Shown here: one piece after another, positions 16,456 through 25,203 of the stretch
Layout of the letters: the number at the start of each line of letters is the position of its first letter
Position numbering within the stretch: the stretch's first letter is position 1
Origin: Thermus arciformis
GTDB lineage: Bacteria; Deinococcota; Deinococci; Deinococcales; Thermaceae
Reading direction: 5' to 3'
Length of the DNA stretch: 64,000 bases
Assembly: GCF_900102145.1 (NCBI RefSeq)
Contig: NZ_FNBC01000004.1
Location: forward strand, 52,632-116,631
Position numbers and translations under genes: made by a program
The notes under the pieces: model-generated
Database searches by the model: none
Seen by the model: only the letters and a program-made list of their open reading frames with translations
What the model was told of the DNA's origin: nothing

Positions 16456-16746
16456 GTGCAGAAGGAGGAGGTCCTGGCCCTGCTCCGGTCCCGTTGGCCT
16501 GAGCTATGCGCCCTGGGGGTAGCGGAGCTCTACCTCTTCGGCTCCTTGGCCCGGGGCGAGGCCCGGCCCGGGAGCGACGTGGACCTGCTGGTGGCTTTTG
16601 CCACTCCCCCGGGCTTTGAGGGCTACTGGCGGGTGAAAGAGTTTTTGGAGAGCCTCCTGGGGCAGCCCGTGGACTTGGTGATGAAGGGGGCCTTGAAGCC
16701 CTGGGCGGTATCCGAGGTGTTGGGCGAGGCCGTCCGTGTCGCGTAG
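16456..16746 (+). CDS. mntA: MntA-type nucleotidyltransferase antitoxin
   Basis: A 96-residue minimal nucleotidyltransferase. The catalytic signature GS-x10-DxD is complete: GSLARGEARPGSDVDLLV. It overlaps a DUF86/HepT gene, the standard arrangement of MntA-HepT toxin-antitoxin modules, where MntA blocks the HepT RNase by adding AMP units to its active-site tyrosine. Start GTG follows GGAGGT. It lies directly after plsY. The operon with bshB1 downstream is a matter of position only. Confidence 0.9.
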   Translation: MQKEEVLALLRSRWPELCALGVAELYLFGSLARGEARPGSDVDLLVAFATPPGFEGYWRVKEFLESLLGQPVDLVMKGALKPWAVSEVLGEAVRVA

Positions 16747-17080
16747 TTATCGGCTTTTCCTTCGGGACATGCTGGAGGCTTGTGAAAAGGTCATGCGCTA
16801 TACCGAGGGCCTTGATTTTCACGTCTTCGTCCGAAACGAGCTGGTTTACGATGCCGTGCTTCGCAACCTGGAGGTCCTCGGTGAGGCGGCGAAGAAGGTG
16901 CCCGACTCCGTGCGGGCCCGCTACCCCTCGGTGGAGTGGCGGGCGATCGCCGGTTTGAGGGACGTTTTGGCCCACGCCTACTTCGCCTTGGACGAGGCTA
17001 CCCTTTGGGATATCGTGGCCCAGAAGGTGCCCGCGCTTGCCGGAGCGCTTTGGCAGATCTTGGAGAAAGAGGATGCTTGA
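16736..17080 (+). CDS. hepT: HepT-like toxin (DUF86, HEPN RNase family)
   Basis: A 114-residue helical HEPN-domain protein. The RNase motif Rx4-6HxY is intact as RDVLAHAY near residue 80, where the Tyr would be the AMPylation target of MntA. GTG start overlaps mntA by eleven bases, so production of toxin depends on translation of the antitoxin. It overlaps bshB1 by eight bases. Function as a ribonuclease toxin is inferred from the family. Confidence 0.9.
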   Translation: MSRSYRLFLRDMLEACEKVMRYTEGLDFHVFVRNELVYDAVLRNLEVLGEAAKKVPDSVRARYPSVEWRAIAGLRDVLAHAYFALDEATLWDIVAQKVPALAGALWQILEKEDA

Positions 17081-17756
17081 CCTCCTGGTCATCGCCCCCC
17101 ACCCCGACGACGGGGAGCTGGGCTGCGGGGGAACCCTGGCCCGGGCCAAGGCGGAGGGGCTTGCCACGGGGATTCTGGACCTCACCCGGGGGGAGATGGG
17201 CTCCAAGGGCACCCCGGAGGAGCGGGAGAAGGAGGTGGCCGAGGCGAGCCGGATCCTGGGGCTGGACTTTAGGGGAAACCTGGGGCTTCCCGACGGGGGG
17301 CTCGCCGACGTCTTGGAGCAGCGGCTAAGGCTTGCCCAGGCCCTGAGGCGGCTTCGGCCCAGGGTGGTCCTCGCCCCCCTCGAGGCCGACCGCCACCCCG
17401 ACCACACCGCGGCAAGCCGTTTGGCGGTGGCCGCGGTCCACCTGGCGGGGCTCAAGAAGGCCCCCCTGGAGGGGGAGCCTTTCCGGGTGGAGAGGCTTTT
17501 CTTCTATCCGGGGAACCACCCCTTCACCCCGAGCTTTCTGGTGAAGATCTCCGCCTTCATAGACCAGTGGGAGGCCGCGGTCCTGGCCTACCGGAGCCAG
17601 TTCACGGGGGAGGCGGCAAGCGAAACGGTGGGGCCCAAGGGGGTGGAGGCCCGCAAGGCCATGCGCCGCTACTTCGGCAACTACCTGGGGGTGGACTACG
17701 CCGAGCCCTTCGTAAGCCCCCTTCCCCTCCTCGCCACCCCCTGGGGGCGGGCCTAA
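17073..17756 (+). CDS. bshB1: Bacillithiol biosynthesis deacetylase BshB1-type (LmbE/PIG-L family)
   Basis: A 227-residue zinc-dependent deacetylase. The metal-binding motif APHPDDGELGCGG is at residues 8-20 and the second histidine motif DRHPDHTA near residue 109. The segment LTRGEMGSKGTPEERE is typical of BshB1, which removes acetate from GlcNAc-malate in bacillithiol synthesis. It overlaps hepT by eight bases. A YpdA-like reductase at 664-1644 would recycle the oxidised thiol. Whether this organism makes bacillithiol is inferred; bshA and bshC are not in the window. Confidence 0.85.
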   Translation: MLDLLVIAPHPDDGELGCGGTLARAKAEGLATGILDLTRGEMGSKGTPEEREKEVAEASRILGLDFRGNLGLPDGGLADVLEQRLRLAQALRRLRPRVVLAPLEADRHPDHTAASRLAVAAVHLAGLKKAPLEGEPFRVERLFFYPGNHPFTPSFLVKISAFIDQWEAAVLAYRSQFTGEAASETVGPKGVEARKAMRRYFGNYLGVDYAEPFVSPLPLLATPWGRA

Positions 17757-17759
17757 GGG

Positions 17760-18377
17760 TTAGAAAAGGGGTTCCTGGCTCACCGCCTTCACCGGGCGCC
17801 TCTCCTTGGGGGGAAGGGTTTCTAAGGCCCGCTTCACCTCCTGGATGTCCAGCCAGGTGAGGTGCTTGGGGCTTCCCGGGGCCCGGCTTGGGTTCCGGAG
17901 GAGGTAGGCGGGGTGGAACATGGGGAAGACCCGGATGCCGTGCCACTCGTACCACTTCCCCCGGACCTTGGTGATGGAGACCTTTTCCCCCAAGAAGAAC
18001 TCCGCCGCCACCCCGCCCAGGGGGACGATGATCTGAGGGGCGACGAGCTCAATCTGCTTCACCAGCCACTTGTCCGTGCAGATCTTGGCCTCGTCGGGAA
18101 GGGGGGCGCGGTTTTGCGGGGGGCGGCACTTGACGATGTTGGTGATGTAGACCTCCTCCCGGGGGATGCCTGCGGCCTCGAGGATCCGGTTTAAAAGCTG
18201 CCCCGCCTTGCCCACGAAGGGGCGGCCCGTCTTGTCCTCCTCCTCCCCCGGGCCTTCCCCCACGAACATGAGCCGGGCGTCGGGGTTGCCCTCCCCGAAG
18301 ACCACCTGGGTGCGCCCTTCCGCCAGCCGGCAGGCGGTGCAGGCCTTGGCCTGGGCCTCGAGGAGTTCCAGGGTCAT
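17760..18377 (-). CDS. Uracil-DNA glycosylase, family 4 (UdgA type)
   Basis: A 205-residue thermostable glycosylase that removes uracil from deaminated DNA. The 4Fe-4S cysteines are visible: CTAC near residue 14, KC near residue 85 and C near residue 101. The active-site motif [23 protein letters not shown] and the C-terminal HPAYLLRNP match family 4. The start overlaps the upstream gene by four bases (ATGA), so it is the second gene of a two-gene unit. Confidence 0.95.
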   Translation of the reverse strand: MTLELLEAQAKACTACRLAEGRTQVVFGEGNPDARLMFVGEGPGEEEDKTGRPFVGKAGQLLNRILEAAGIPREEVYITNIVKCRPPQNRAPLPDEAKICTDKWLVKQIELVAPQIIVPLGGVAAEFFLGEKVSITKVRGKWYEWHGIRVFPMFHPAYLLRNPSRAPGSPKHLTWLDIQEVKRALETLPPKERRPVKAVSQEPLF

Positions 18378-18742
18378 TGCAGGGGCTTGCGGGCTTTGCG
18401 GGCCTCCCGCCGGGTCTTGGGGTCCAGGCCGATCATGAGGAAGAAGTTTTCCAGGGCGTTCTCCTGGCCCTTGATCTCGGGGTACTGGTCCTCCGGGGTG
18501 CCGGTGACGAAGGGCAGGGACTTGTAGAGTTCCAGGGCGTACTGCACCACGGCCTCCGGGCCCTCGGCCTCCGCCACCTCCGCCAGCTTGGCGTAGACCT
18601 CCCGCCTCGCCTCCGCGTGGCGGCGGAAGGCCTCGGGGTTGGGCGTTTCCGGTGCCCGGAGGACGTCTTGCTTGGCGATGCGGCGGTAGTGCTTCAAGCC
18701 CCGAACGATCTCCTCCGTGGTCAAGGTGATTTTGAACTCCAT
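18374..18742 (-). CDS. Conserved hypothetical protein upstream of uracil-DNA glycosylase
   Basis: A 122-residue charged, mostly helical protein ([19 protein letters not shown] onward) with no signal peptide, no membrane helix and no motif I recognise. It is translated ahead of the glycosylase with an ATGA overlap, so the two are coupled. A strong promoter (TATAAT, 18781-18786 on this strand) and ribosome site AAAGGAG precede it. A role in DNA repair is only suggested by position. Confidence 0.75.
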   Translation of the reverse strand: MEFKITLTTEEIVRGLKHYRRIAKQDVLRAPETPNPEAFRRHAEARREVYAKLAEVAEAEGPEAVVQYALELYKSLPFVTGTPEDQYPEIKGQENALENFFLMIGLDPKTRREARKARKPLQ

Positions 18743-18780
18743 CCCCGCTCCTTTCCGGCCTTAGGGCCTATCCTTGGCCG

Positions 18781-18808
18781 ATTATAAGCCTCCTCACCGG
18801 GGCGTGAA
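18781..18808 (-). promoter_or_regulatory. Promoter of the hypothetical-udg unit
   Basis: On the minus strand TTCACG (18803-18808), 16 bases, and a perfect TATAAT (18781-18786). The message would have a leader of about 30 bases carrying a ribosome site. The -35 abuts the -10 of the divergent gene at 18809. Confidence 0.6.
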
Positions 18809-18814
18809 TATACT
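18809..18814 (+). promoter_or_regulatory. -10 element of the pseudokinase-like gene
   Basis: TATACT ends seven bases before the ATG at 18822, leaderless spacing. It sits end to end with the -35 of the divergent udg unit. Confidence 0.5.
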
Positions 18815-18821
18815 TGGGGGG

Positions 18822-19862
18822 ATGGAGGTTTTGGGTAGCTATTGGTTGCGGCGCATTCTCGCCCGTATTGGAACCCTTACCGCTTACGAGGGCCAGGACA
18901 CCCGCACGGGGATGCCCGTTTTGATTCTGAAGGGGGCCGAGGGCGAGCCTCTGAAGGGGGAGGGGCTTCTCGCCCCCCTGGAGGTCCTTGCCGAGGAAGG
19001 GGTCTGGGTTTTGGAGTGGCCCTTGGGGGCGGTCCCCATGGCCCAGTACCTGGGGGTGGCGGACCCGGAGCGCCTGGTCCACTGGGTGAGGGCCCTGGCC
19101 GGGATTCTGGGGCGCCTGAAGGAAGAAGGGGTGGAGGTGGCCCCCGTGCCCGAGCTCTGCCTGGTGAAGGGAAAGCAGGTCTGGGTCGGGGGGGCGGGCC
19201 TAAAGGCCCTCTCCGGCCCTCCCGAGAAGGCCCTTTGTGCCCTAGCCCGGGCCCTGAGCGCCGACTGGCGGGCCTTTCCCCTGCGGGAGGCCCTGGAGGC
19301 TTTGGAGGCGGGGAGGGCGCGGCTGGAAGACCTCCACCCCCAGGAGGCCCCACCGCAAGCGCCCCCCCCCCAGGAGGCCCGCAAGCGCCTTCCCGTGGAG
19401 CCCGCCGAAGAACCCCCTCCGCCTCCCCCGCCGCCTTCCGAGGAGGCCAAGGCCCCAAGCCGCCCCCGGGTCATCCGCATTGAGGAGAGGGAGGAGCCCT
19501 CTTTTCCCGTCCTGGAGCCTAAAAGCCCCTCCAGGGGCCGAAGGGGGCTTCTTTGGGGACTCCTTCTCCTCGCCCTCGCCTTGGGCTTCGGCCTTTTTTT
19601 CCTAAGGCCCCGCCCCTCCGCTTCCCAGGGGTACGTGATGGAGTTCCGCACCGACCCCCCCACGGAGAAGGCGGAGGTGGTGCTTTTGGAGGCCCCCGAG
19701 GGCTCCCGCATGGTTCCGGGGCGGGTCCTCCTCACCGCTCCGGGTCGGGTGGCCTTTGACCAGAAGGGGGTGTACCGCCTGAGGATCCGCGTGCCGGGAC
19801 GGGAGCCCGTGGACTACCTCTTGGAGGTTCCGGGCCCGCCCCTCACCATCAAGGTACGCTAA
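18822..19862 (+). CDS. Pseudokinase-like membrane protein with C-terminal PEGA-like domain
   Basis: A 346-residue protein. Residues 1-140 look like a degenerate protein-kinase fold: GSYWLRRILARIGTLTAYEGQ resembles a kinase N-lobe, but no glycine loop, HRD or DFG motif can be found. Then comes a proline-rich stretch with PPPPPPPPSEE (about 190-210), a single membrane helix LLWGLLLLALALGFGLFFL (about 245-263), and an extracytoplasmic PEGA-like beta domain (YVMEFRTDPPTEKAEVVLL). It could be a signalling or scaffold protein across the inner membrane. The start at 18822 follows TATACT by seven bases. The kinase relation is by pattern only and may be wrong. Confidence 0.65.
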   Translation: MEVLGSYWLRRILARIGTLTAYEGQDTRTGMPVLILKGAEGEPLKGEGLLAPLEVLAEEGVWVLEWPLGAVPMAQYLGVADPERLVHWVRALAGILGRLKEEGVEVAPVPELCLVKGKQVWVGGAGLKALSGPPEKALCALARALSADWRAFPLREALEALEAGRARLEDLHPQEAPPQAPPPQEARKRLPVEPAEEPPPPPPPPSEEAKAPSRPRVIRIEEREEPSFPVLEPKSPSRGRRGLLWGLLLLALALGFGLFFLRPRPSASQGYVMEFRTDPPTEKAEVVLLEAPEGSRMVPGRVLLTAPGRVAFDQKGVYRLRIRVPGREPVDYLLEVPGPPLTIKVR

Positions 19863-19866
19863 GGCC

Positions 19867-20469
19867 ATGACCGACCGCCCTGCCACGTACCTCTACCTCT
19901 ACCGCTACCGCTTCGCCGGGGAGGAGGCGGGGGAGGGACGGCTCGAGGTCCGTCCCCAGGGGGAGGGGGTCAAGGCCACCCTGGTGGCCGAGGTGAACCT
20001 GCCCCTTTCCCGGACCCGCCAGCGTTGGCTTACGGAGACCGACCGGGAAGGCTTTTCCCGCTACTTCTCCGAGCGGGTGGAGGCCCGGGAGGCCCGGGTC
20101 TTCACCGTGGAGCGCCTCGAGGAGGAAGGCGTGGTGCTGGTGACCCAGGGGAAGGAGAGCCTGGCCTTGCCCTACCTGGTCCCCTACCACGACCCCCTCT
20201 CCCTCCTCCTGGCCCTGCCCCGGCTTTCCCTGGAGCCCGGGGAGGTGGCCCGCTTCCCCATGCCCGGGGGGCGGGCCTACGTGGAGCGCCTTCCCGACCT
20301 GGAGGTGGAGGGCCGCCTCCGGGCCCACTACCGCCTCCGCCCCGGCCTCACCCTGGTCCAGCTGGAGGAGGGCCTGCCCGTGCGCCTGGCCCAGCAGGTG
20401 GGGGACCACGTCTTTGAGGCGGTGCTGGAGGGGGTGGAGGAGCCCAAGAGGCGGCGCCGCTGGGTATAG
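19867..20469 (+). CDS. Conserved hypothetical protein, beta-rich
   Basis: A 200-residue protein of alternating hydrophobic residues ([37 protein letters not shown]) without signal peptide or membrane helix. The layout loosely recalls DUF3108 proteins, which are antiparallel beta sheets. It starts four bases after the pseudokinase-like gene's stop and is probably cotranscribed. The -10 of hisD lies in its last codons. Function unknown. Confidence 0.7.
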   Translation: MTDRPATYLYLYRYRFAGEEAGEGRLEVRPQGEGVKATLVAEVNLPLSRTRQRWLTETDREGFSRYFSERVEAREARVFTVERLEEEGVVLVTQGKESLALPYLVPYHDPLSLLLALPRLSLEPGEVARFPMPGGRAYVERLPDLEVEGRLRAHYRLRPGLTLVQLEEGLPVRLAQQVGDHVFEAVLEGVEEPKRRRRWV

Positions 20470-20470
20470 T
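20465..20470 (+). promoter_or_regulatory. -10 element of hisD
   Basis: TATAGT overlaps the stop of the upstream gene and ends six bases before the hisD ATG at 20477, leaderless spacing. Confidence 0.5.
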
Positions 20471-20476
20471 AGGGGC

Positions 20477-21715
20477 ATGATCTACCGCGCGGAGGAGGTG
20501 CGGGAGCGCTTCGCCCGGAGGGGCCTCTCCTTTGACCCTACCGTGGAGGAGATCGTCCGGGGGATCCTCGAGGCGGTCCGGGAGGAGGGGGACGAGGCCT
20601 TGGACCGCCTGAGCCGGGACCTGGACGGCCACCCCGTGGAGGAGATCCCCAAGAGGCTCTGGCGGGAGGCCTACGAGGACCTGGACGAGGAGCTGAGGGA
20701 CGCCCTGGAGACGGCCCGGGAGCGGATAGAGGCCTTCTACCGGGAGGAGGCCCGGGGCGGCTTCCTCCGGGCGGAGGCGGGCGGGGTCTTGGGCCAGCTG
20801 GTGCGCCCCTTGGGGCGGGTGGGGGTGTACGTCCCGGGGGGAAGCGCCCCCCTCCTCTCCAGCCTCCTGATGAGCGTGGTCCCCGCCAAGGTGGCGGGGG
20901 TGGGGGAGGTGATCGTGGCGAGCCCCCCGAGGGTCCACCCCGGGGTCCTGGCGGCCGCCTGGGTGGCGGGGGCGGACCGCCTCTTCGCCATGGGCGGGGC
21001 CCAGGCCATCGCCGCCTTGGCCTACGGCACCGGGCGAGTTCCCCGGGTGGACAAGATCGTGGGGCCGGGCAACGCCTATGTGGTGGCGGCCAAGCGCCTG
21101 GTCTACGGGGTGGTGGGCCTAGACGGCCTCGCCGGGCCCACGGAGACCATGATCGTCGCCGACGGCTCCGCCTCCCCCAGGCTCCTCGCCGCCGACCTCC
21201 TGGCCCAGGCGGAGCACGGGCCCGATTCCGAGCCCTGGCTCCTCTCCCCGGACCGGGCCCTGTTGGAGCGGGTGGAGGCGGAGCTTTTCCGCCAGCTCCA
21301 GGACCTCCCCCGGGCGGAGATCGCCCGGCAGGCCCTGGAGAAGGGGGGGCTCGTCCTCACCCAGGACCTGGAGGAGGCCTTCGCCCTCGCCAACCTCTAC
21401 GCCCCCGAGCACCTCTGCCTGGCCCTCTCGGACCCCCTCCCCTGGCTTGGCCGCGTGGAGAACGCCGGAGGGGTCTTCCTGGGGGAGGGAAGCCCCGAGG
21501 CCTTGGGGGACTACATCGCCGGGCCCAGCCACGTGATGCCCACCTCGGGGACGGCCCGCTTCCAGGGAGGGCTTTCCCTGCGGGACTTCCTCAAGGTCAT
21601 CCCGGTGATGGGCCTTGCGGAAGGGGCGGTGAGGGAGCTGGCGAGGAAGGGCGCGGTTCTGGCCCGGGCGGAGGGCCTCGAGGGCCACGCCCGCTCCCTG
21701 GACCTCAGGCGATGA
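20477..21715 (+). CDS. hisD: Histidinol dehydrogenase
   Basis: The enzyme carries out the last two oxidations of histidine synthesis, histidinol to histidine, with NAD+ and zinc. It has 412 residues. Motifs include [23 protein letters not shown] near residue 117, the NAD segment [19 protein letters not shown] near 192, the base pair region [13 protein letters not shown] with Glu and His near 243, and [12 protein letters not shown]. The ATG at 20477 is chosen for the TATAGT six bases upstream and the normal family N-terminus. Other his genes are not nearby. Confidence 0.95.
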   Translation: MIYRAEEVRERFARRGLSFDPTVEEIVRGILEAVREEGDEALDRLSRDLDGHPVEEIPKRLWREAYEDLDEELRDALETARERIEAFYREEARGGFLRAEAGGVLGQLVRPLGRVGVYVPGGSAPLLSSLLMSVVPAKVAGVGEVIVASPPRVHPGVLAAAWVAGADRLFAMGGAQAIAALAYGTGRVPRVDKIVGPGNAYVVAAKRLVYGVVGLDGLAGPTETMIVADGSASPRLLAADLLAQAEHGPDSEPWLLSPDRALLERVEAELFRQLQDLPRAEIARQALEKGGLVLTQDLEEAFALANLYAPEHLCLALSDPLPWLGRVENAGGVFLGEGSPEALGDYIAGPSHVMPTSGTARFQGGLSLRDFLKVIPVMGLAEGAVRELARKGAVLARAEGLEGHARSLDLRR

Positions 21716-22509
21716 GGCTCTTCCACGAGCTCTTAGGCCCCCTGGAGCTTCCCGACCGTTTTCTTCGCATCGTCTCCCTGGCCCCGAACCTCACCGACGC
21801 CCTCTTCGCCCTGGGGCTGGGGGAGAGGCTCGTGGGGCGGAGCGCCTTCTGCCACCGCCCGGCCCAGGTCCTTTCCCTCCCCGTGGTGGCCTCCTACACC
21901 AAGACCCGCCTGGAGCTCCTGAGGAGCCTAAAGCCCGACCTCGTCCTCCTCTCCACCGGGGTCCAGCGGGAGCAGGCCCTTAGGCTCAAGGAGGAGGGCT
22001 TTCCCGTCTACGCCGTGCCCCTCCCCACGAGCCCCTACGGCATCCTGGAAAACCTCTCCACCCTGGGCCACCTCCTGGACCTGGAGGAAAGGGCCACCGC
22101 CCTGGCCCAAGAGCTCGCCCTCCGCTACGCCGCCCTAAGGGGCCGCTTTGACCTCACGGTCTACTTTGAGATGGACCTGGGCGGGCCCATCACCGTGGGC
22201 CGGGGGAGCTACATCGCCCAGGCCCTCCTGCACCTGGGCCTGAGGCCCATCTTCCTGGACGTGCCCCAGGCCTACTTCACCCCGGACCTGGAGGAGGTGA
22301 GGCGGAGGGCCCCGGACCTCTTCCTCTACGAGCCCAAGCCCTGGGGCAAAAACCCCCTGGAGAAGGCGAGGGCCCTGGCTCGGGAGAGGGGCTGGGACTT
22401 TCCCGTGGCGGCCACGGACGGGGACGAGCTCGCCCACTACGGGCCCATGTTCTTTGGCTTCTTAGAGAAGCTCGCCCAGAGGGTGGAGGAAACCTTAGCC
22501 CAGGCTTAA
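21712..22509 (+). CDS. Periplasmic-binding-fold metal/cobalamin receptor-like protein without signal peptide
   Basis: A 265-residue protein of the helical-backbone metal receptor (BtuF/FepB) superfamily: [24 protein letters not shown] near the N-terminus and [16 protein letters not shown]. Members normally lie in the periplasm, but no signal peptide or lipobox is seen here, so it is probably cytoplasmic. It overlaps hisD by four bases (ATGA). No ABC permease or ATPase partner lies near. A role in binding cobalamin or iron is possible; the ligand cannot be told from sequence. Confidence 0.75.
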   Translation: MRLFHELLGPLELPDRFLRIVSLAPNLTDALFALGLGERLVGRSAFCHRPAQVLSLPVVASYTKTRLELLRSLKPDLVLLSTGVQREQALRLKEEGFPVYAVPLPTSPYGILENLSTLGHLLDLEERATALAQELALRYAALRGRFDLTVYFEMDLGGPITVGRGSYIAQALLHLGLRPIFLDVPQAYFTPDLEEVRRRAPDLFLYEPKPWGKNPLEKARALARERGWDFPVAATDGDELAHYGPMFFGFLEKLAQRVEETLAQA

Positions 22510-22531
22510 GGCGGGGTCCCCGAGGAGGGGG

Positions 22532-22537
22532 TATAGT
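22532..22537 (+). promoter_or_regulatory. -10 element of the subtilase gene
   Basis: TATAGT ends seven bases before the ATG at 22545, leaderless spacing. Confidence 0.5.
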
Positions 22538-22544
22538 GAGGCCC

Positions 22545-23873
22545 ATGAAGCGCGCCTTCTTTGGGGCCCTTCTCCTCTCCACGGCCCTCCTCCTCACCGC
22601 CTGCCCCCAGACCCCACCGCCGCCCGTGAACCCCGCCGAGTGCCCGGTGGGGCCTCAGGCGGCACCCCAGGCCTGGGAGCCCTTGCGCCTTCAGGGCATG
22701 GGGCGCTTTAAGGGAGCCTATGTGCCTGGGGAAGTCTTGGCGCTTCCTGCTCCCGGGCTTTCCCTCCAATCTTTAAGGTCTCAGGTGGAGGGCGTTGCGG
22801 CCTTAGAGGAGCTGCCCTTTGGCCTCGTCCGCCTCAAGGTGCCCGAGGGGCAGGAAGAGGCCAAGGCCCAAGCCCTTCTCGGGGCCGGAATGCGGTATGT
22901 GCAGCCCAACTACATTTATCGGCCTTTGGTCATGCCCAACGACCCCGATTACCTCACGAGCCAGCGCCCGTACCTAAACGGCCTCGTGGGCCTCGAGGCC
23001 GCTTGGGAGAGGAGCACGGGACGGGGTTGCCCGCCCGTGGTGGCGGTGCTGGACACGGGGGTGGACAAAAACCACCCCGACCTGAAGGGCTCTTTATGGC
23101 TACCTGACGATATCTTGGACGTTGCCGATAACGATCGTGACCCCACCGATAGGGACGGCCACGGCACGGCGGTGGCGGGGGTGCTGGCCGCGCAGACGAA
23201 CAACGGCCTGGGCATCGCTGGGGTGACGTGGGGCGGGTACCTCCTTCCCATCAAGGTGTTTTCTGACCAAGGAACCAGCGCGGAACTCCTCAAAGGGGTG
23301 GACCAGGCGAGCGCTTTGGGTGCCCGCGTGATCAACCTGTCCCTTTGCTACATCACCTGGGAGAATGGAAAGGAGGTCTGCGCAAGCTCTGAAAACGGGT
23401 ACGATGACTACGGCCTGACCCGAGCGATCCGGCAAGCCCGTAGCAAGGGCATAGTTTTTGTCGGGGCTTCGGGGAACTACAACCAAAGCGTGGTCGGTTA
23501 CCCGGCTTCGCTTCCCGAGGTCATCGCGGTGGGCGCGGTGAAGGTGGACGGAAGCCGGGCGAGCTTCAGCAACACCGGGCAGACCCTGGACCTGGTCGCT
23601 CCGGGCGATCCCGTGCGAACCACGGACTTAGGGGAGGGCTACAGGGAGTGGAGGGGGACTTCCTTTTCCAGCCCCATCGTGGCCGGGGTGGTGGCCCTCT
23701 ACATGAGCAAGTACGCCAGCGAGCGGAAGGCGTGGCCTAGCCCGGACCAGGTCTACCAGTGCCTCACCAACACCGCCGAGGACCTGGGTCCTTCGGGTTG
23801 GGACGCAGAATACGGCTTCGGCCTCGTCCGGGCCGACCGGGTGATGACGGACACCACCTCCTGCTTCCCCTAA
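22545..23873 (+). CDS. Subtilisin-like serine protease (S8), lipoprotein
   Basis: A 442-residue secreted protease. The signal MKRAFFGALLLSTALLLTAC has a lipobox ending in Cys20, so the protein should be lipid-anchored. Residues about 60-125 form an I9-type propeptide (GLVRLKVPEGQEEAKAQ ... YVQPNYIYRP). The catalytic triad is intact: Asp170 in AVLDTGVDKNHPDL, His206 in DGHGTAVAGV, and Ser373 in GTSFSSPIVAGVVAL, with the oxyanion asparagine in GASGNYNQS. Start ATG at 22545 is preferred over GTG 22536, which lies in the -10. It resembles the Thermus aqualysin relatives but is anchored. Confidence 0.92.
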   Translation: MKRAFFGALLLSTALLLTACPQTPPPPVNPAECPVGPQAAPQAWEPLRLQGMGRFKGAYVPGEVLALPAPGLSLQSLRSQVEGVAALEELPFGLVRLKVPEGQEEAKAQALLGAGMRYVQPNYIYRPLVMPNDPDYLTSQRPYLNGLVGLEAAWERSTGRGCPPVVAVLDTGVDKNHPDLKGSLWLPDDILDVADNDRDPTDRDGHGTAVAGVLAAQTNNGLGIAGVTWGGYLLPIKVFSDQGTSAELLKGVDQASALGARVINLSLCYITWENGKEVCASSENGYDDYGLTRAIRQARSKGIVFVGASGNYNQSVVGYPASLPEVIAVGAVKVDGSRASFSNTGQTLDLVAPGDPVRTTDLGEGYREWRGTSFSSPIVAGVVALYMSKYASERKAWPSPDQVYQCLTNTAEDLGPSGWDAEYGFGLVRADRVMTDTTSCFP

Positions 23874-23894
23874 TCCGCCTCACCCGGGAAGGGG

Positions 23895-23900
23895 TAGACT
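23895..23900 (+). promoter_or_regulatory. -10 element of the LCP-family gene
   Basis: TAGACT ends eight bases before the GTG at 23909, leaderless spacing. Confidence 0.45.
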
Positions 23901-23908
23901 AGGGCTTC

Positions 23909-25057
23909 GTGCGGCGCCTCTTCCTCGGCCTCTTTGTTCTCCTCCTCGCGGCCTTGGCCCTTTGGGCCTACCCCCTCCTGGGCCCGGTGGTGCGCCAGGG
24001 GGCCCTTCCCTCCCGGGAGGGCTTGAGGGCACCCCTCACCCTTCTCGTCTACGGCTCCAGTCCCGAGTACGCGGGCTACCACAAGAGGGCCCCGGAGCGC
24101 TTCCGGGGCCTCGCCGACACCATCCTCCTCGTGCGCTTAGACCCCGGGGCGAACCGGGTGGTGGTCCTCTCCGTGCCCCGGGACGTGTGGGTGAGCCTCC
24201 CGGGCTACGGCTGGCACAAGGTGAACGCGGCAAGCCCCTTGGGAGGCCCCGAGCTCATGGAGGAGGCCGTGGCCCAGGTCACGGGGGTGCGCCCCGACCG
24301 CTACCTGGTGGTGAGCACGGAGGCCCTCCGCCGGGGCGTGGACGCCCTAGGGGGGGTGCGGGTCTGCGTGGAGAAGCCCATGCGCTACCGGGACACCGCC
24401 GCGGGGCTTTCCATTGACCTGGAGCCCGGCTGCCGGGTGCTTAGCGGGGAAGAGACGGAAGGCTACCTCCGCTTCCGCAAGGACGCCTTGGGGGATATCG
24501 GCCGGGTGCAGCGGCAGCAGGCCTTCTTCCACGCCCTGAAGGACCAGCTCCTCTCCCCGGCGGGCCTCCTCCGCCTGCCCCGGGCGGTGGCCGCGGTGGA
24601 GCCTTACGTCCGGTCCGACCTCACCCGGGAGGAGCGGGGGGCCATCCTGGGCTTCGCCCTGAAGCGTCCGGAGCTCGTGAGCCTCCTCCTCCCGGGGCGG
24701 TTCGGGGGCGGGGGCTGGGAGGTGGACCAGGAGGCGTGGCGCGCCTTGAGGGAGGTCTACTTTGGCGGCGGGGCTTCCCGGGAGGCGGACCTGAAGGGGC
24801 GCCTCGTGGCCCTGGTCTACGGCCCGGGGCAGGAGGCCCTATTGGAGCGGGCCCGGGAAAGGCTTCGTGCCCTTGGCCTGAGGACCCTGCCTCACCCCGT
24901 GGACCTGCCTCCTTCCCGCACCGAGGTGCTGGAAAACGGCCCCGGGGATCTGGCCAGGGCCTTGGGGGAGGCCCTCGGCGTTCCCCACCGGGTGAGCGGG
25001 GAGGCGGTCTTGGGGGCGGACCTCACCTTGAGGCTTGGCGGGGATTTCCCCCTTTAG
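23909..25057 (+). CDS. LytR-CpsA-Psr (LCP) family cell-wall polymer ligase
   Basis: A 382-residue membrane-anchored enzyme: an N-terminal helix FLGLFVLLLAALALWAYPL, then an LCP domain with LADTILLVRLDP, VVVLSVPRDVWVSLPGYGWHKVNAA (the arginine that binds pyrophosphate), and LRFRKDALGDIGRVQRQQ (conserved Arg). A LytR_C-like C-terminal domain follows (VALVYGPGQEALLERARERL onward). LCP proteins attach glycopolymers to peptidoglycan; in Thermus this could serve secondary cell-wall polymer that binds the S-layer. The start is GTG with TAGACT eight bases upstream. Confidence 0.88.
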   Translation: MRRLFLGLFVLLLAALALWAYPLLGPVVRQGALPSREGLRAPLTLLVYGSSPEYAGYHKRAPERFRGLADTILLVRLDPGANRVVVLSVPRDVWVSLPGYGWHKVNAASPLGGPELMEEAVAQVTGVRPDRYLVVSTEALRRGVDALGGVRVCVEKPMRYRDTAAGLSIDLEPGCRVLSGEETEGYLRFRKDALGDIGRVQRQQAFFHALKDQLLSPAGLLRLPRAVAAVEPYVRSDLTREERGAILGFALKRPELVSLLLPGRFGGGGWEVDQEAWRALREVYFGGGASREADLKGRLVALVYGPGQEALLERARERLRALGLRTLPHPVDLPPSRTEVLENGPGDLARALGEALGVPHRVSGEAVLGADLTLRLGGDFPL

Positions 25058-25074
25058 TACCATGGGAAGCGCCC

Positions 25075-25162
25075 GCCGGGGTGGCGGAACGGTAGACGCT
25101 GCGGACTTAAAATCCGCTGGGGGGTAACCCCCGTACGGGTTCGAGTCCCGTCCCCGGCACCA
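25075..25162 (+). tRNA. tRNA-Leu, anticodon UAA, CCA encoded
   Basis: The sequence folds as a class II tRNA: acceptor GCCGGGG/CCCCGGC, a D-arm, an anticodon stem GCGGA/TCCGC with loop CTTAAAA giving anticodon TAA, a long variable arm (GGGGGGTAACCCCC), and a TpsiC arm with GTTCGAGTC. ACCA is encoded at the 3' end. It reads the rare codon UUA. A terminator follows directly. Confidence 0.97.
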
Positions 25163-25165
25163 GGA

Positions 25166-25190
25166 GGCCCCGGGAAGAGCGGGGCCTTTT
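25166..25190 (+). terminator. Terminator after tRNA-Leu
   Basis: GGCCCCG (25166-25172), loop, CGGGGCC (25180-25186), then TTTTCT. It begins four bases after the CCA end. Confidence 0.75.
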
Positions 25191-25197
25191 CTCCTTG

Positions 25198-25203
25198 GTA
25201 TGC
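25198..25203 (+). promoter_or_regulatory. -10 element of the nuclease-like gene
   Basis: TATGCT ends eight bases before the GTG at 25212. The first ATG of the frame (25200) lies inside this element and is therefore an unlikely start. Confidence 0.4.
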
